A DNA stretch of 64,000 nt from Balaenoptera acutorostrata (GCF_949987535.1 NC_080077.1:34561389-34625388), one strand, 5' to 3'. Positions 20,391 to 32,950 are shown, counted from the first letter of the stretch. Notes: a model not told the origin generated them from the letters alone. A program made the numbers and translations.

Positions 20391-22629
20391 ACAGGCCATA
20401 GCATTGGATTTTAAAGTTACAGAATGTAATGGAAGACTTATGTACAAAATATTAACTATGAGTCCAATATTTCTTTTTAATCTCAGCAAAATCAAATATT
20501 TTAATTTAACAGCTTCCAGATAACTAGCTTATTAGCAAACGATACAAAAGTAAAAAGCTTCAGGCATACCCCGAAGCCTTCTCAAACGATACTTTCCTTC
20601 CAGATGGCTGTTAACTCTGACTCAGATGTAGTTTTCAATCCAAATAAATGAATCACCTCTTACCATTTTCAGCTTTTTAAGAAACAATAATAAATTAATC
20701 TGGCACCCAGAAATGACAGTGAAGCTTCTTTTTATTATAACAAGCTTACTCGTTGATTACGACGTCTGATTGCCTTTAAGCGGTAGATATATGTTTTTAA
20801 TCATATCAGCATTAAATTTTAAACAGGAAATTTTCTTTATTGTTTTATTTTATTTTACATCTTTTCATGCATATGTTTTGGGGGACTGATTGTTGGTAAT
20901 TTCACAGCTTTAAACTTGTGGTTAAGCAGCCATGATTTACTAAGACTACAAAATATAGGCACTCACTTGCAAAAACTAGTGCTAATTCTTGCCCTTAAGG
21001 TTTTATTTCTCTTATTGTTTCTTTTCCTCTTACTTTCTTTTCTTCTATATGGACAATTTCTATCTTTCCTGGCCGAAAACATGCTCTTCTCCGCATTCAC
21101 ATTATTGAACTGTTCTTAACTTATTATCCTGTCACAGGGCTTGGTTGTTAAATGGCAACATTCCAGTGACATACCTATGAGCTAAAATAAAGGCTAGGCA
21201 TAAGAATGAGAAGCTCAGAAGATGATGTTGCTGACACCTGGTATAAGGAGCTGTTACTCAAATGAGATAGCAGTGTTATCACTGTGTCCAGGTCTTGGAT
21301 CATGATTTACATTCAGCATCTTCTTGTTAGTAGTAACTTGCTGATATTTAGAATTGCATCTGTTTGAGAGAATTGCATGAACTTTAAAACAATTATTTAT
21401 ATATATTTATAAATTCATATATATGTAAACTTATTTTATCTTAAAGTTATACCATACATTCATACACTGCTTTACTTCAAAGATCACTTAAAATAAGCAT
21501 TATATTTTAAGTGCTGACTCCCTGTACATGTCCAGACTTTCAAATTTATAATTAAGCTTAGTCTGTTCGGTTTTCTAGTCCATTCATTTTTGTTTTATGG
21601 TGAAGACTTATTGTCCGACCAAAATATATAAGGAACCCTAAAAAAAAATTCATGTTGCCCAATGAGTTTGCAAACTGGTATGATAATTTTCAGTTATATT
21701 CCCATAATTTCTTTTTCTCATGAAAAGGAAGTCATGTATGTGTTGAGCTGCACATTCTTTCTGTCCAGTGTATGTAAGGAGATGTTCATACTACATCCCT
21801 GACCAAAGAAAGAGACCTAAAGGAAGGGTCATTAATAACTTCTTTCAAATGCCAGTGAACCTGGACCTCATCCTGAACACTCAGCTGTCTTCTCCATTTC
21901 CTTCAGTTACATATGCAGAAATACTTAATACTTTGGCATTTTAGTGGCAGCTGATTTCCTCTCTAAGTTTTGATTGTTCTTAAATGTTCTTCCATGTAAA
22001 GTAGGCTTGTACCTCTGCCCCACTGTGCTTGGAAAATGGGCCAGACCAGCAACATCAAAGGACCAACCACGATTTTTACTCTTTCCCTCACTTGTTCAAC
22101 TGAAGGTAAGGGAGTGGGGAGTGGAGGTGATTGTTTTTGTTGAAATATAAAAACATTTATGTTCTTTTGGGTTTAATTTATAGCCCAAAAGTAATCATAT
22201 GTATGAGGAAAGGATTATGAAAAAATTTGAAAGAAGGAAAGATGGTTGCTCTAATGCTAAAATTTTAAACACTTAATAAATAACTTAAATGCATTATAAT
22301 GAAAATATTGGTCAACAAAAATTTGCTTTTTTCTTCATATTATATCTTCCTAAAAAGAGGATTCCTTCTGAAATCCCACAACAAATAATTTACTTCTCTA
22401 ACCTTAACTTCCAATCAATACATCCTATTATTTTATAAGCTATGCCCTCAGTAATTTATTAAAATCCACACAGTTTGGTAGGCTTCAGAATAATTAAAAG
22501 AAAAATTGAATCAAATTAATGTCCCTATATCAGACTGACCAAAATTTATATTTAATTGATTTAATGTTTTGTTAATAATTGAATTTATTATAGACACACA
22601 CACATACATTTTAGGTTTTCATCTTAGTA
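20391..22629. other. repeat-poor sequence
   Basis: No repeat family or coding frame recognised over more than 2 kb. The 20540-20790 part keeps several CpG dinucleotides in an AT-rich context and contains an AP-1-like TGACTCA at 20618-20624, so a conserved regulatory element is possible but not shown. Confidence 0.4.
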
Positions 22630-23572
22630 AACCACACAAAACAAAATTGATAAAATAATATATAAACAACTCATGACAGTAATAAAAGACATATAACAAT
22701 TGTTAAAATGGACAAAGGATCTGAATAGATATTTTTCCCAGAAGATATACAAACGGCCAATAAGCACCTGAAAAGATGTTCAAAATCATCAGGGAAATGC
22801 AAATCAAAATCACAATGAGATATTGCTTTATTCTCACTAGGATGGCTATAATCAAAAAGACAGATAACAACAGATGCTAGCAAGGATGTAGAGAAATCAA
22901 AACCTCATACATCACTGGTAGGAATGTAAAATGGCACAAACTCTTTAGAAAACAGCCCAGCAATTCCTCAAATGACCATTCATAGAGTTACCATACGATC
23001 CAACAATTCCACTGCTAAGCATATACCCAAGGAAGTGAAATATCCACTTAAAAACTTGTACAGGAATGTTCATAGCAGCATTATTTATAATAGCCAAAGG
23101 ATAGAAACCACCCCAATGTCCTTCAATCAATGAACGGATAAATAAAATGAGGTATACCATATAATAGGGTATTATTTGGCATTAAAATGCTATGACATAC
23201 TGATACATGCTGCAACATGGATAAGCCTTGAAAACATTATGCTAAGTGAAAGATACCAGTCATAAAAAAACCACATATTGCATGATTCCAGTTATATGAA
23301 ATGTCCAGAAAAGGCAAATCTGTATAAAGACAGAAGTTAAATTAGCTGTTGCCTAGGGTTAGGGTGGTAGGAGGATGACTGGGAGGAAATGGGGAGTGAT
23401 TGTAAATGGGTATGGGATTTCTTTTGGGGATCATGAAAATGTTCTAAAATTAACTGTGCCAATGGTTGCATAACTCTGAATAGATTAAAAACCACTGAAT
23501 TGTATACTTTAAGTGGGTGAATTGTGAGGTATGTGAAATATATATCAATAATACTTGTAACAAAAAACTTAT
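22630..23572 (+). mobile_element. Old L1 (L1M), ORF2 3' end plus 3' UTR
   Basis: Sense L1 landmarks in order: 'tggacaaaggatctgaatag', 'caaacggccaataagcacct', 'gggaaatgcaaatcaaaatc', 'ccaacaattccactgctaag', 'gaatgttcatagcagcatta', 'tgctaagtgaaagataccag', and the 3' UTR end 'ccactgaattgtatacttta', 'gtgaggtatgtgaaatatat', 'caataatact'. 5'-truncated near 22630. Frames are broken. Confidence 0.9.
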
Positions 23573-26500
23573 CAGAACAATAGCTGTTGAGAATAACACA
23601 TCACTTAATATTCACGGAAAGGGACCTGGCTTGTTAAATCACACTAACTAAATAAGAGTCATCTAGCACTCTTATTATTACCAATTTGGTGAACAATCCC
23701 TCTCCTTCCAATAGGAAAACCAAAAGATGATGTTTAGAACAACTAAAAGTTAGTCTTGAAGTTGTTTTCTTGCTCAGCTTAATAAATAAGAATTTTTTTA
23801 ACAAAAACTTTAACTAGGCATCCAATGGACAATTTAGGCTTTAACTTAGAGATTATTTGTAGTAGTAGAAATCTGTAAATGATAGTAACATTTCTGCCCT
23901 GCATTTGCAAGTGTGACTTCAAACCAACGTTATCCATCTCTGATAAAGTACTTTGGGACATGGAACAATACCAGAAACAGACATTTATTTAATAAACATA
24001 TACTGAAAAGATATAAAATTTTATAATTAATTGTTATAAAACTCCTCTAGCCTACTTCCCAGAATTCATGTCTGCATGAAGACACTTTATGATTAGTTTA
24101 TTACTATTAAGATTAGTTCTTTATTTTAAATATTCAATATATCGTTCACTTTTCTTATTACATAGAGTGATGCTGCTTGAATTTCCTTCATTCAGCAAAA
24201 ACACAGTTTTACAATTTATGAGGAAGTAAAGCAAACTTAATAAGCAAAAACACAAAGGACTTACCTTCATTGTTCTTAAGAGATACTAAGTAAAGAGACC
24301 AATGTCACCATTTATTTCATACTGTTTACAATTTATTATAATAGGAAGCAATTCATAAAGGACTCTATTAAATACATATCAATGTTTTATATTAAATATA
24401 TTACATTTATATTTAAGTGATTAAAGTAATTTGAAAGAAAAAGTTGAAATTTTCACTCTGAGTAGTGTCAACTCATATTGAATTATATTAAAATCACCCA
24501 TCAACATTAGCTTGGACATATCTGCCCTTTAGTAACAAACAATTTATCTACCAGTAATATTTTATGCAAACCAGACTTTGAAAGAGTCTGAGAAGTATTT
24601 GGCAAAAAAAAAATCTAATTTCTTAGATTTTATAAGATTTCTTATATTGTGATATAAGCAACTAAAACCAATTTGAAGTCATATTTTTGAGATGTGAACT
24701 AGCAGAGATCTGTAGAGTTAAGTATAATGTGACAATTGAAAGAATATTAAAATTAAATTTTTGTAAAAAGTTACAAGCATCTATAGAAATTTTAGTACAC
24801 ATTAACAAGGAACTATAGTTTTCAGATGTCTGTGAATTTATTTAAATAACAACCTTTTTCCTTAAGAAATAATATAGCCTTTTTATTTTTATGCATTATG
24901 TACAATAAAAGAAAGAAGCCCTGTGCAGTGATATGGTTGAAAGGTTATTATTACTCCAACGACAGAAACAGAAGTATATTATCACTTGGATGATGTCAAT
25001 GAAAGGGTATCATTACTTTTTCTGAGGAGAATATTCTGGTAAGCAAACACACAAGTACAGTATTTATTACATTTTATTCCACATGTGTCTCCAAGGAAAT
25101 CAAAAAGAATGCAATTAGTTTGTGATGTTGGGGGAAAAATCTTTGGTTTCATTTGTTCAACAAAAATCTCTGAATCAATTATACTTTTATCAACTTTCCC
25201 TTCATATCCTAGCATTCTATTTCACCATCCACTCTATATTTCTCACACATATCTATCTCAAAGTTATCTTGCTAGGGAGAGTGAAAACAAAAATCCAAAT
25301 TCTAAAAGAAAGTGTTTAAACTTTCAATGTTAAATCTATCCACAGTTATGTATATTAAACAGAATCATGTCTATTGTATCCTTTTAAGCCTCTGAAAATA
25401 AGCATATTTATGCTAAGAAATGTCATTGCGATATACAAATAAATAAATTTTTCCAAAATTTAGATTATTGTAAACTAAAATTAAGCTAATTTGTTATTAA
25501 ATGACTACTTATTAGCTCCTTAAAAATCAGTGTTCATTGTTCTTTGCATTTGTCCAAGTAAACTGTCAAGTGTAGAAACTTTTAAATACCACTAATGATG
25601 CTATAGGTACAACAGATCACACCTAAAGGAAAATACTTCAAAAGCAGAATTATTTTTGCATAAAAAAGGTAGCAGCTGAATCATAATATATTTTAACACT
25701 AATGTTTCTCTCACCAAACTTTTCTCTCCACATCTACATAGTACCAACCAAAAAAAAAGGAAACTACAAGCTCCAAAGCACATTGCGTGTCTTACCTCTA
25801 TTGTCAGTCAGGTATCTGGGATAAAATATGTAGTCTCTACATAGACAAAGCTTTCACCATGAAAGTCAAGGAAGATCCAGCTGGGTATGCTGGCTAAATG
25901 ATATTTTCCTGTTGCCTATTGTAGTTGTCATTAACTAGAGAAAGTGTCTAGGTAACTAACGGTCAGGAAGAATATATACTTCACCTTGCAGTCTTGTGTA
26001 GACAGTTTGATTAACCCATCAATGGGTGGATCAATTCAGAATGATCACCTTTATACTTCTTTAGTCCTCTTCCAGAAATTTCTTCTTTTGAGTTTTTTTC
26101 CCCCTACATAACTGATAATTTACCTGTTCTTTTTCTTTTCTTCTCCTCAGAAATCTGTCATTGATATTTTGATTTTCTTATCTTTAATTCCCATTCATTT
26201 TCAATTATCTAGGACAAAAGTCATGGTTATTACCCCTCTCTGTTTTAGGGTAAGTCTATTCTCAGCTTGTTTCACAATCCCTGAAAATGGACCATAATTC
26301 ACTGTAATCATGGCAAGAATGAATTCCCAGTTTCCCACATAATTCTAATTCTAACAAGGCATCTAAGCAGTGGGAAACGATTGACATACGTGACTTATAC
26401 CTAGACAAACCTGCTGGGAGGAATCATGCATTTAAAAGGGTGTGTGCCACAGTGGCATATAATTAGTATAATAATATCAGCACACCAATTTTTTGTAATC

Positions 26501-26669
26501 ATCTACTTTATATGTACACACTTTAATTATTTTATTGATAGCAAAGACAGTATTTTCTTGTTGACAGTATTAACTCATGTGTTTTGAGCTTCAGATGGCA
26601 GAATGGGGACCAGTAGGTAGTAGAAGATTTTCACTATACATGAAAAAGACTTTTGCAGTAATTAAAACT
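23573..26669. other. unassigned AT-rich sequence
   Basis: About 3 kb in which I recognise no repeat, RNA or exon. The overlapping small frames at 25085-25333 are not gene-like. Confidence 0.45.
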
Positions 26670-27840
26670 TCCAACATTTCAGCACACATATCCTAATAAG
26701 GGCATGCTTCTAAAAAGGTACAACACCGCTACTAAAACTAAGAAATATTAATAAAAATTTCATAATATCTTCTAATTCAGTTGTTATTCAAATTCCCCCA
26801 ATTATGCTCAAAATATATTTTAATAGTTTTTTGAACTCCAATATCCAAATAGTCACATATTGCAATAAAGATTGTTATGTCCCTGAAATCACTTTTAATC
26901 TAGAGACTCCTTCTATTCTTTAGATAGTATTTCTTCTTTTCTCTTGACTTTTTAAATTTTTTTCTCTTGACTTTGACTTTTTAAAAAGTCCAGACAAGTT
27001 GGCTTTGAGAATGTCCCAAATTATCGATTTGTCTGATTGATTCATAATGATGCTATTTAACTTGCTTCTTTAATTCCAATACTTCTTGTAAAATGCAAAT
27101 TAGATAGATGCTTTATTCAGAATAAACATTCTTGGCAAAATCACTTTATTGTCAATGATTTATATACGTTAATATTACATAGCAGAGAAGACACAAACTG
27201 TCAGATCATCCTACTATTAGCAAATACTAAGACTGTCTACTTGGTTGGGGTAGTGACTGACAGATCTTTTCATACTAAAGGTACATTTTCCCCTTTGCAA
27301 TTAGCAAGCAATCTATGGAGTGATGACTTATCACTGTGAGACTATCGTGTTACCCAACAATCCATTGGCCGAAAATTTTAGCCTCCATTGACATTCCTGC
27401 CTGAATCAGATACAACATTGATGCTGCAACAGTGATTTTTTTTAATGTATCTTTTTTCCTATAATTTTTTAGTCTCTCTCTCTCTTTTCTTTTTTGGGAT
27501 ATCTCTGTTGACTCATGAATTTTTGGTTTGTTTATTCAAATTTTTGTGATCACTTACCATCATTGTTATTTTTTTTAATGTTCAAATTTTCCCAAATTAG
27601 ACCAGTCAGAGACCCTTCAATGTGATCTCTGAGTCCTTTTGACATGACCCCATTAGTCTCTGACCACTTCCTTTATTTCTAGCACCACAAGATGATCTGG
27701 CTTGATTGTATTTTCCTGGCCACAGCCTGTAATCTCAGTCATTTCTCCAAAGAGGCTTGGTTCCTTTAGAAGTTAATGGTATTCAGAAACCAAGATCTGT
27801 GCCCTAGGTGTCTGCCAGTGGGATGTCACTACTTTCATGA
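26670..27840 (-). mobile_element. Old L1 (L1M), 3' region
   Basis: Minus-strand L1 landmarks: 'gatcatcctactattagcaa' near 27204, 'tgtctacttggttggggtag' near 27235, 'ttttcccctttgcaattagc', 'caatctatggagtgatgact', 'cctgcctgaatcagatac', then 'ttttgacatgaccccattag' near 27637, 'caccacaagatgatctggct', 'ccaagatctgtgccctaggt'. These follow the order seen in old L1 3' sequences. Left limit is uncertain. Confidence 0.65.
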
Positions 27841-27949
27841 CAGTACCTTATTATTAACGAAGAAAGACAAAAACAAAGAAACTTAGTAACTACCTTAAAA
27901 AACAGAAAATAATTTTAAAATATATAAAAAAGACAACACAAGTATTTCA

Positions 27950-28740
27950 AAAAACTACATGAGTCTGGAGATGAAGAAGACTTTCTTAACCAATACTAGG
28001 AAAAAATTCTTACAGCAAAGAATACCAAAAGCAAAACCAATAATCAAACAATATGACTGGGGGAAATATTTGCAATCCAAATCGCAAAAGCTAACATCTA
28101 TAATATAATATCCAAATAGACATATTCTGAAAAGAAAAATGCAAATAACCAATGGAAAAAAATGTATCAAAGTTTAAATGGGAGTTAAGAGATGAACAAA
28201 TCCAATCAACTACCAAACGTGTGAAAAATGCCGAGATTTGCTACTCATCATAGAAATGCACATGCCCAGTCACATTTTACCTTCCTCACTGGCAAGCATG
28301 TTTAAATGGACATCTCTCTGATTTGTGTGGATATGGGAGAAAAGAAGCTCAGACATTTGGGAGAAAAGTGAGCTATCACATCCATTTCAGAAAGCAATCC
28401 AGCAACATCTATCAAAGTAAAAAGTAAATACAGCCTTTGAGCCAAAAATCTTACTCCTATGCTTCAAGCTATAGAAACAAATTCACCAATACTTAGAACA
28501 TATAGGTATGGATATGTGTGTGCCTGTTGTTTCACTGGTTGTTGCGAAGGGAAAAAATAAACCTAGAAACAAACTGAACACTCATCAACAGGGAAATAAA
28601 CACCATGGAATAGTATGCAGTCATTAAAAATAATTAATTAGAGCCAGTGGAAGAATTTCCATGAGGTAATGCTGAGTGAGAAAATCAAAGTGCTAAAAGG
28701 TATGCGGAGTTAGATTTTATTTTAATAAAACCAAAAGACC
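27950..28740 (+). mobile_element. Old L1 (L1M), ORF2 3' end
   Basis: Sense L1, very decayed: 'aggaaaaaattcttacagca', 'gactgggggaaatatttgca', 'gaaatgcacatgcccagtc', 'gtttaaatggacatctctct', 'gaacactcatcaacagggaa', 'caccatggaatagtatgcag', 'gtaatgctgagtgagaaaat'. It is the opposite orientation to the L1 at 26670-27840. Confidence 0.7.
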
Positions 28741-28794
28741 AAATAAAATCTCTAACATATGTACATGTGTATGGATACATATGGTTATATATCC

Positions 28795-28888
28795 AAGGCT
28801 TTAAAAGACACCATAAAGAAAATGAAAAGACAAGACACAGGCTGAGAGAAAATATATGCAAGTTATATCTGATAAACATCTTGTGTCC
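28795..28888 (+). mobile_element. L1 ORF2 fragment
   Basis: 'gacaccataaagaaaatgaa', 'aagacaagacacaggctgag', 'agaaaatatatgcaagttat', 'atctgataaacatcttgtgt' match the ORF2 segment that precedes the region in the neighbouring copies. It ends abruptly where hAT sequence starts (28889). Confidence 0.75.
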
Positions 28889-29953
28889 TCGCTTCTGAAT
28901 GTGAGTCTACGCACTATGTCATGCACAGAGAAATGCTGGCTAGCTGAAAAATGTCACCGGAACTTAACAACATTTTGCAGGATGTGATTAAAATTATCAG
29001 CCACGTTAAAGTACATGCCCTTAACTCACGTCTGCTCATGCAGCTCTGTGAGGAGATGGACGCAGAGCACACACCTCTTCTCTTATACACAGAAGTGAGA
29101 TGGCTGTCTAAAGGTAGATCACTGGCCAGAGTTTTTGAGTTATGAGAGCCGCTCCAGAGATTTCTTTTAGAAAAACAGTCACCACTGGTAGCACATTTCA
29201 GTGACACAGAATGGGTCGCAAAACTTGCTTACTTGTATGACAACCTGCTCAACCAACTCAATCTGTCGCTTCAGGGGAGAATGACAACTGTGTTCAAGTC
29301 GGCAGATAAAGTGGCTGCATTCAGAGCTAAACTGGAATTACGGGGGCGACGAGTGAACATTGGGATTTTTGACATGTTTCAAACATTAGCAGAGATTTTG
29401 AAAGAGACTGAGCCAGGGCCTTCTTTCTCCCAGCTGGCGCATGATCACCCATCTCAGCTTTCAAAAGAGTTTGAGCATGACTTCCCAAACACAAAAGACC
29501 CCTGAACTGGGAAGGAATGGATCCGCGACCCATTTGTGAATAAGCCAGGTGAATCGACTTGTCCGTGCTAGAAGAGAATCAATTGCTTGAGATCGCAAAT
29601 GATGGTGGCCTTGTGAAGCAGGGTTTTCTGCAGTGACAGCAACCAAAACGAGATTATGGAGTAGACTGGACATAAGCAACACACTTCACGTGTCACTGTC
29701 TCCCATCACCCCCAGATGGGACCAGCTAGTTGCAGGAAAACAAGCCCAGGGCTCCCATTGATTCTGCATTATGGTGAGCTGTATAATTATTTCATTATAT
29801 ATTACAATATAATAATAATAGAAATAAAGTGCACAATAAATGTAATGTGCTTGAATCATCCCAAAACCATCCCCTCCACACCCCGCCCCAGTCCGTGGAA
29901 AAACTGTCTTCCACGAAACTGGTCTCTGGTGCCAAAAATGTTGTGGACCACTG
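28889..29953 (+). pseudogene. Decayed hAT-Charlie transposase, 3' part of element (Charlie3/MER1-like)
   Basis: The 3' part of a hAT DNA transposon. From 28891 frame 1 reads a hAT catalytic-domain segment with HREML, then SPELNNILQDVIK and the conserved TEVRWLSKGR, RVFEL. Stops break it at 28945, 29143 and 29503. A one-base shift lies near 29555, after which frames give EENQLLEIANDGG. An internal deletion near 29613 then joins to the C-terminal dimerisation motif CEAGFSAV and the end AGKQAQGSH with a stop at 29759. Related proteins domesticated in mammals include GTF2IRD2 and ZBED-type genes, but stops, shift and deletion here rule out function. The element ends with a non-coding tail and terminal repeat (gttgtggaccactg) that matches the short element at 46122. 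The 5' part is missing. Confidence 0.88.
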
Positions 29954-30870
29954 ACATAGAGAATATCAAAATGGTCCTGTGAAACAATGGAAATTTGAGG
30001 TGTGTCACACTTAAAAATAAACAAATCAATAAATAAGCTAACACATATATTCTTCAGTAGATCCTCACAGGTCATAATATGAAATTTAAACTTTTCTGGA
30101 CTCTTTCCTTTGCAGAACTCTTTTTATAAGCAGCTACCATATGAGCATTACCCAAGTCATGTTTTCCATACATAAAAATGAGGTCCTAGATGGGTAATGT
30201 GAGGAAAGCTTAGAAAGGACTTTTTATAAACATGTAGACAGGTTCATAAAGAGGGACAGGGTAAATTCAAAAGGCTTGCAACAGGTGAGGAGTACTGCCA
30301 GCCTTAGGTCTAAAGGGGTTAGGAGAAGGAGAAGTTATAGGAACTCAGAGAGGGTAGCTTTATGAGAAAGGCCATCTGAAAGGAGTTGTGGACTTCAGCT
30401 GAGGGAGCAGCTAATCTGTGGGTGACCTGGTTACTTGGAAGAGGAATAAATATCCTAAATACTCTCTCCTCCCACTATTACCTTCTGAAAGTACAAGTGT
30501 CCCAATTAGGCTAAACACAACCAAAAACAAACACGGGGGCACTCGAGCATGAAATCCATAAACATCAGCATCCTGGGAACAATGCGAAGAAGAGTAGAGA
30601 GTAAATCTGGAAGGGTCAACAATGGATGCTATCCAACACATCACAGGTTGCTAACAGCTACACAAAAGGAAAGAAAAGGTATGTTGGCAAAATAACTGTT
30701 GGCTAACATAAAGCCAAATCCTAAGGCATGAGGAAGGATATAGTGTGTACTCTTTTCAAAACTTCATTTTTAATTGAACTAATTTTAAAGACACTTAGTA
30801 GAACTGGTGTTTCACAGAAATCAAATACAAGGATTCACTACCCATACAATGGCTGGTTTACCTGACTCTC
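29954..30870. other. unassigned sequence
   Basis: Includes a short aaataaacaaatcaataaat run near 30015. No family or gene recognised. Confidence 0.45.
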
Positions 30871-30960
30871 TCCAGCTACGTTGTAAACTTGAGAGCAGAA
30901 ACTATGTTTCTCATCTCTCTGTCCCCATTGCCTGAGATACATTTACTGAATGAATAAGTA
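30871..30960 (+). repeat. L2 LINE 3' end fragment
   Basis: 'gtaaacttgagagcagaaac', 'ctctctgtccccattgcctg' and 'actgaatgaataag' follow the L2 3' pattern, with a gap before the end. Confidence 0.5.
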
Positions 30961-30968
30961 AGTGAGTG

Positions 30969-30982
30969 AAAAGAATGAATCA
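30969..30982 (+). repeat. Target-site duplication, left copy (young L1)
   Basis: aaaagaatgaatca, repeated at 31537-31550. Confidence 0.92.
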
Positions 30983-31536
30983 GGATAAAGAAGATGTGGC
31001 ACATATATACAATGGAATATTACTCAGCCATAAAAAGAAATGAAATGGAGGTATTTGTAATGAGGTGGCTGGAGTTAGAGTCTGTCATACAGAGTGAAGT
31101 AAGTCAGAAAGAGAAAAACAAATACAGTATGCTAACACATATATATGGAATCTAAGGAAAAAAAAAAAAAGGTCATGAAGAACCTAGCGGCAAGATGGGA
31201 ATAAAGACACAGACCTACTAAAGAATGGACTTGAGGATATGGGGAAGGGGAGGGGTGAGATGTGACAGGGTGAGAGAGTGTCATGGACATATACACACTA
31301 CCAAATGTAAAATAGATAGCTAGTGGGAAGCAGCCGCATAGCACAGGGAGATCAGCTCAGTGCTTTGTGACCACCTTGGGGGGTGGGATGGGGAGGGTGG
31401 GAGGGAGGGAGATGCAGGAGGGAGGAGATATGGGAACGTGTGTGTATATGTGTAGCTGATTCACTTTGTTATAAAGCAGAAACTAACACACCATTGTGAA
31501 GCAATTATACTTCAATAAAGATGTTTAAAAAAAAAA
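30983..31536 (+). mobile_element. Young 5'-truncated L1 with cetartiodactyl 3' UTR
   Basis: Starts 'ggataaagaagatgtggcac' inside the last codons of ORF2, encodes the ORF2p tail to a stop just after 'tatatatggaatctaa' (about 31155), then the 3' UTR: 'ggtcatgaagaacctagcgg', 'gaatggacttgaggatatgg', 'agtgggaagcagccgcatag', 'cacagggagatcagctcagt', a G-rich stretch (31378-31409), 'gctgattcactttgttataa', AATAAA at 31514-31519 and poly(A). It is flanked by a perfect 14-bp target duplication. Little decay is visible, so it is among the younger insertions. Confidence 0.95.
31378..31409 (+). other. G-quadruplex-like run in L1 3' UTR
   Basis: At least five runs of three or more G separated by one to three bases. 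G-rich tracts are a known property of mammalian L1 3' UTRs. Confidence 0.75.
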
Positions 31537-31550
31537 AAAAGAATGAATCA
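31537..31550 (+). repeat. Target-site duplication, right copy (young L1)
   Basis: Identical to 30969-30982, directly after poly(A). Confidence 0.92.
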
Positions 31551-31597
31551 ACTCTATAGTCTAACCTAATACTCAAGGCCCACCTAATAACATTTTC

Positions 31598-31780
31598 TTT
31601 TTAAATTTTTTAAATTCAAGTATAGTTGATGTACAATATTATGTTAGTTTCAGGTGTACAATATAGTGATTTGACAGTCAAATACATTATGAAATGATCA
31701 CCACAATAAGTCTAGTAACCATTTGTCACCATACAAAATTATTATAGTATTAATAACATTTTCAGTATTACCTACCTCTA
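31598..31780 (-). mobile_element. L1 3' end fragment
   Basis: 'caagtatagttgatgtacaa', 'tattatgttagtttcaggtg', 'tacaatatagtgatttgaca', 'gaaatgatcaccacaataag' are reverse-complement old L1 3' sequence. Confidence 0.85.
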
Positions 31781-31867
31781 TTTCTCTGCTCCTGTCAAAC
31801 TAATTCCAAGCATCCTATACTTTCTCCATTTGGTAACTTTGATAGCCCTGTGTTCTCTTCAAGAACG

Positions 31868-32084
31868 GAATTTCTCCATTGACATTAAGGTCTGATTATT
31901 CTTTGTTGTGCGGAGCTGTCCTGTACATTGTAGGATGTTTAGCAGCATCCCACTAGATGTCAGTAGCACTTCCCAAGTTGTGATGACCAAATATCAAAAA
32001 TGTCTCCAGATATTGCTAAATGTCCCCCTGGGATGGGAGGAGGAGGTAGGAAAGGGGAGGATTGTCCCCCATTGAGAACCACTG
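31868..32084 (-). mobile_element. MER5A-like hAT-Charlie element
   Basis: Reverse complement of the non-autonomous MER5A type: 'attctttgttgtgcggagct', 'gtcctgtacattgtaggatg', 'tttagcagcatcccactaga', 'aatgtctccagatattgcta', 'aatgtccccctgggatggga', ending 'attgagaaccactg', the terminal repeat. Has an extra purine-rich stretch (32036-32060). It is non-coding. Confidence 0.9.
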
Positions 32085-32829
32085 TTCTACAATACCACTC
32101 CTCCTTTTCTTCCTAGTAAATCCACCTCTAAGATGCTACCTTTACAGAAATTTTGTATTTCTTGAAACTGTTATCTCCCTTTTCTCAGCCATTGTAATAA
32201 TGACTTTTAACCTTCTATAGAGAACCTATCTCTTTCCACCTTGAATTGAATTGCTTGAATTCTTCTATTAGATGCATTTGCCATGAAAATGAGAACATTT
32301 CTATATTTCTCAATGTAATTGGTGATTTATCTTCTGTATGTTTTAGTCTATGCTCAATAAATATTTTTAAAATAAATTAATAATTTTGCTTTTTCCATAT
32401 GCAGAATTGCCATAATATAGTCATGGGTGCTCTTTGCATTAAGTAAAGGGCTTTAGAGAAAGGTGAATCTTTGAGGCTCTGGTATGACAAATTTCTTTTT
32501 ACAATAAGGAGGTGGGAGCGATTTTGCTCACTCCCTGGGATATAAAAGAGGCTTACGACCATGAGAAAAACAAAATTCAGAAAAACAAGCTATCCATGAT
32601 TTCACAGCCTAAACATCAAAATTCAAAGCAGGATTTCACATCCTCTTTATAATAGTTGGGTTTTTTTTTTTTAAGATTCCTAATTAACATAGGGATCCAA
32701 ATTAAACATTTGAAGAGAAATCGAGGAGACCAAGTGCGTGGTTTTCGTTGGTTGACATTTACCACAACAATTTACCTTTAATAATGAGGCCTATAAAGTT
32801 GTTTTCATCTTCAAAATGCTCTAAGACAT
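32085..32829. other. unassigned sequence
   Basis: Contains a T12-like run near 32659 and a 'gctcaataaatatttttaaa' end near 32352 that could be L2-derived. No gene recognised. Confidence 0.45.
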
Positions 32830-32950
32830 TAGTTATTGCAAGACTCCTGTGCAATAAATAATTATTATTATCTCTCTCTTCATTGATGGGAAAATGAAAC
32901 AAAATTGTTTAAGAACTTTCTCCAGCTTACTTAGGTCAGCTACAGTGTTA
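32830..32950 (-). repeat. possible MIR fragment
   Basis: 'tattattatctctctcttca', 'gatgggaaaatgaaacaaaa', 'gaactttctccagcttac' follows reverse-complement MIR loosely. Confidence 0.4.

Noticed and set aside
23352..23372. Interstitial telomere repeat (ttaggg)
   Set aside because: Only one and a half units (cctagggttagggtgg), and they lie in the normal 3' UTR of an old L1.
29686..30075. 129-codon minus-strand frame
   Set aside because: Antisense to the hAT element tail; no recognisable protein.
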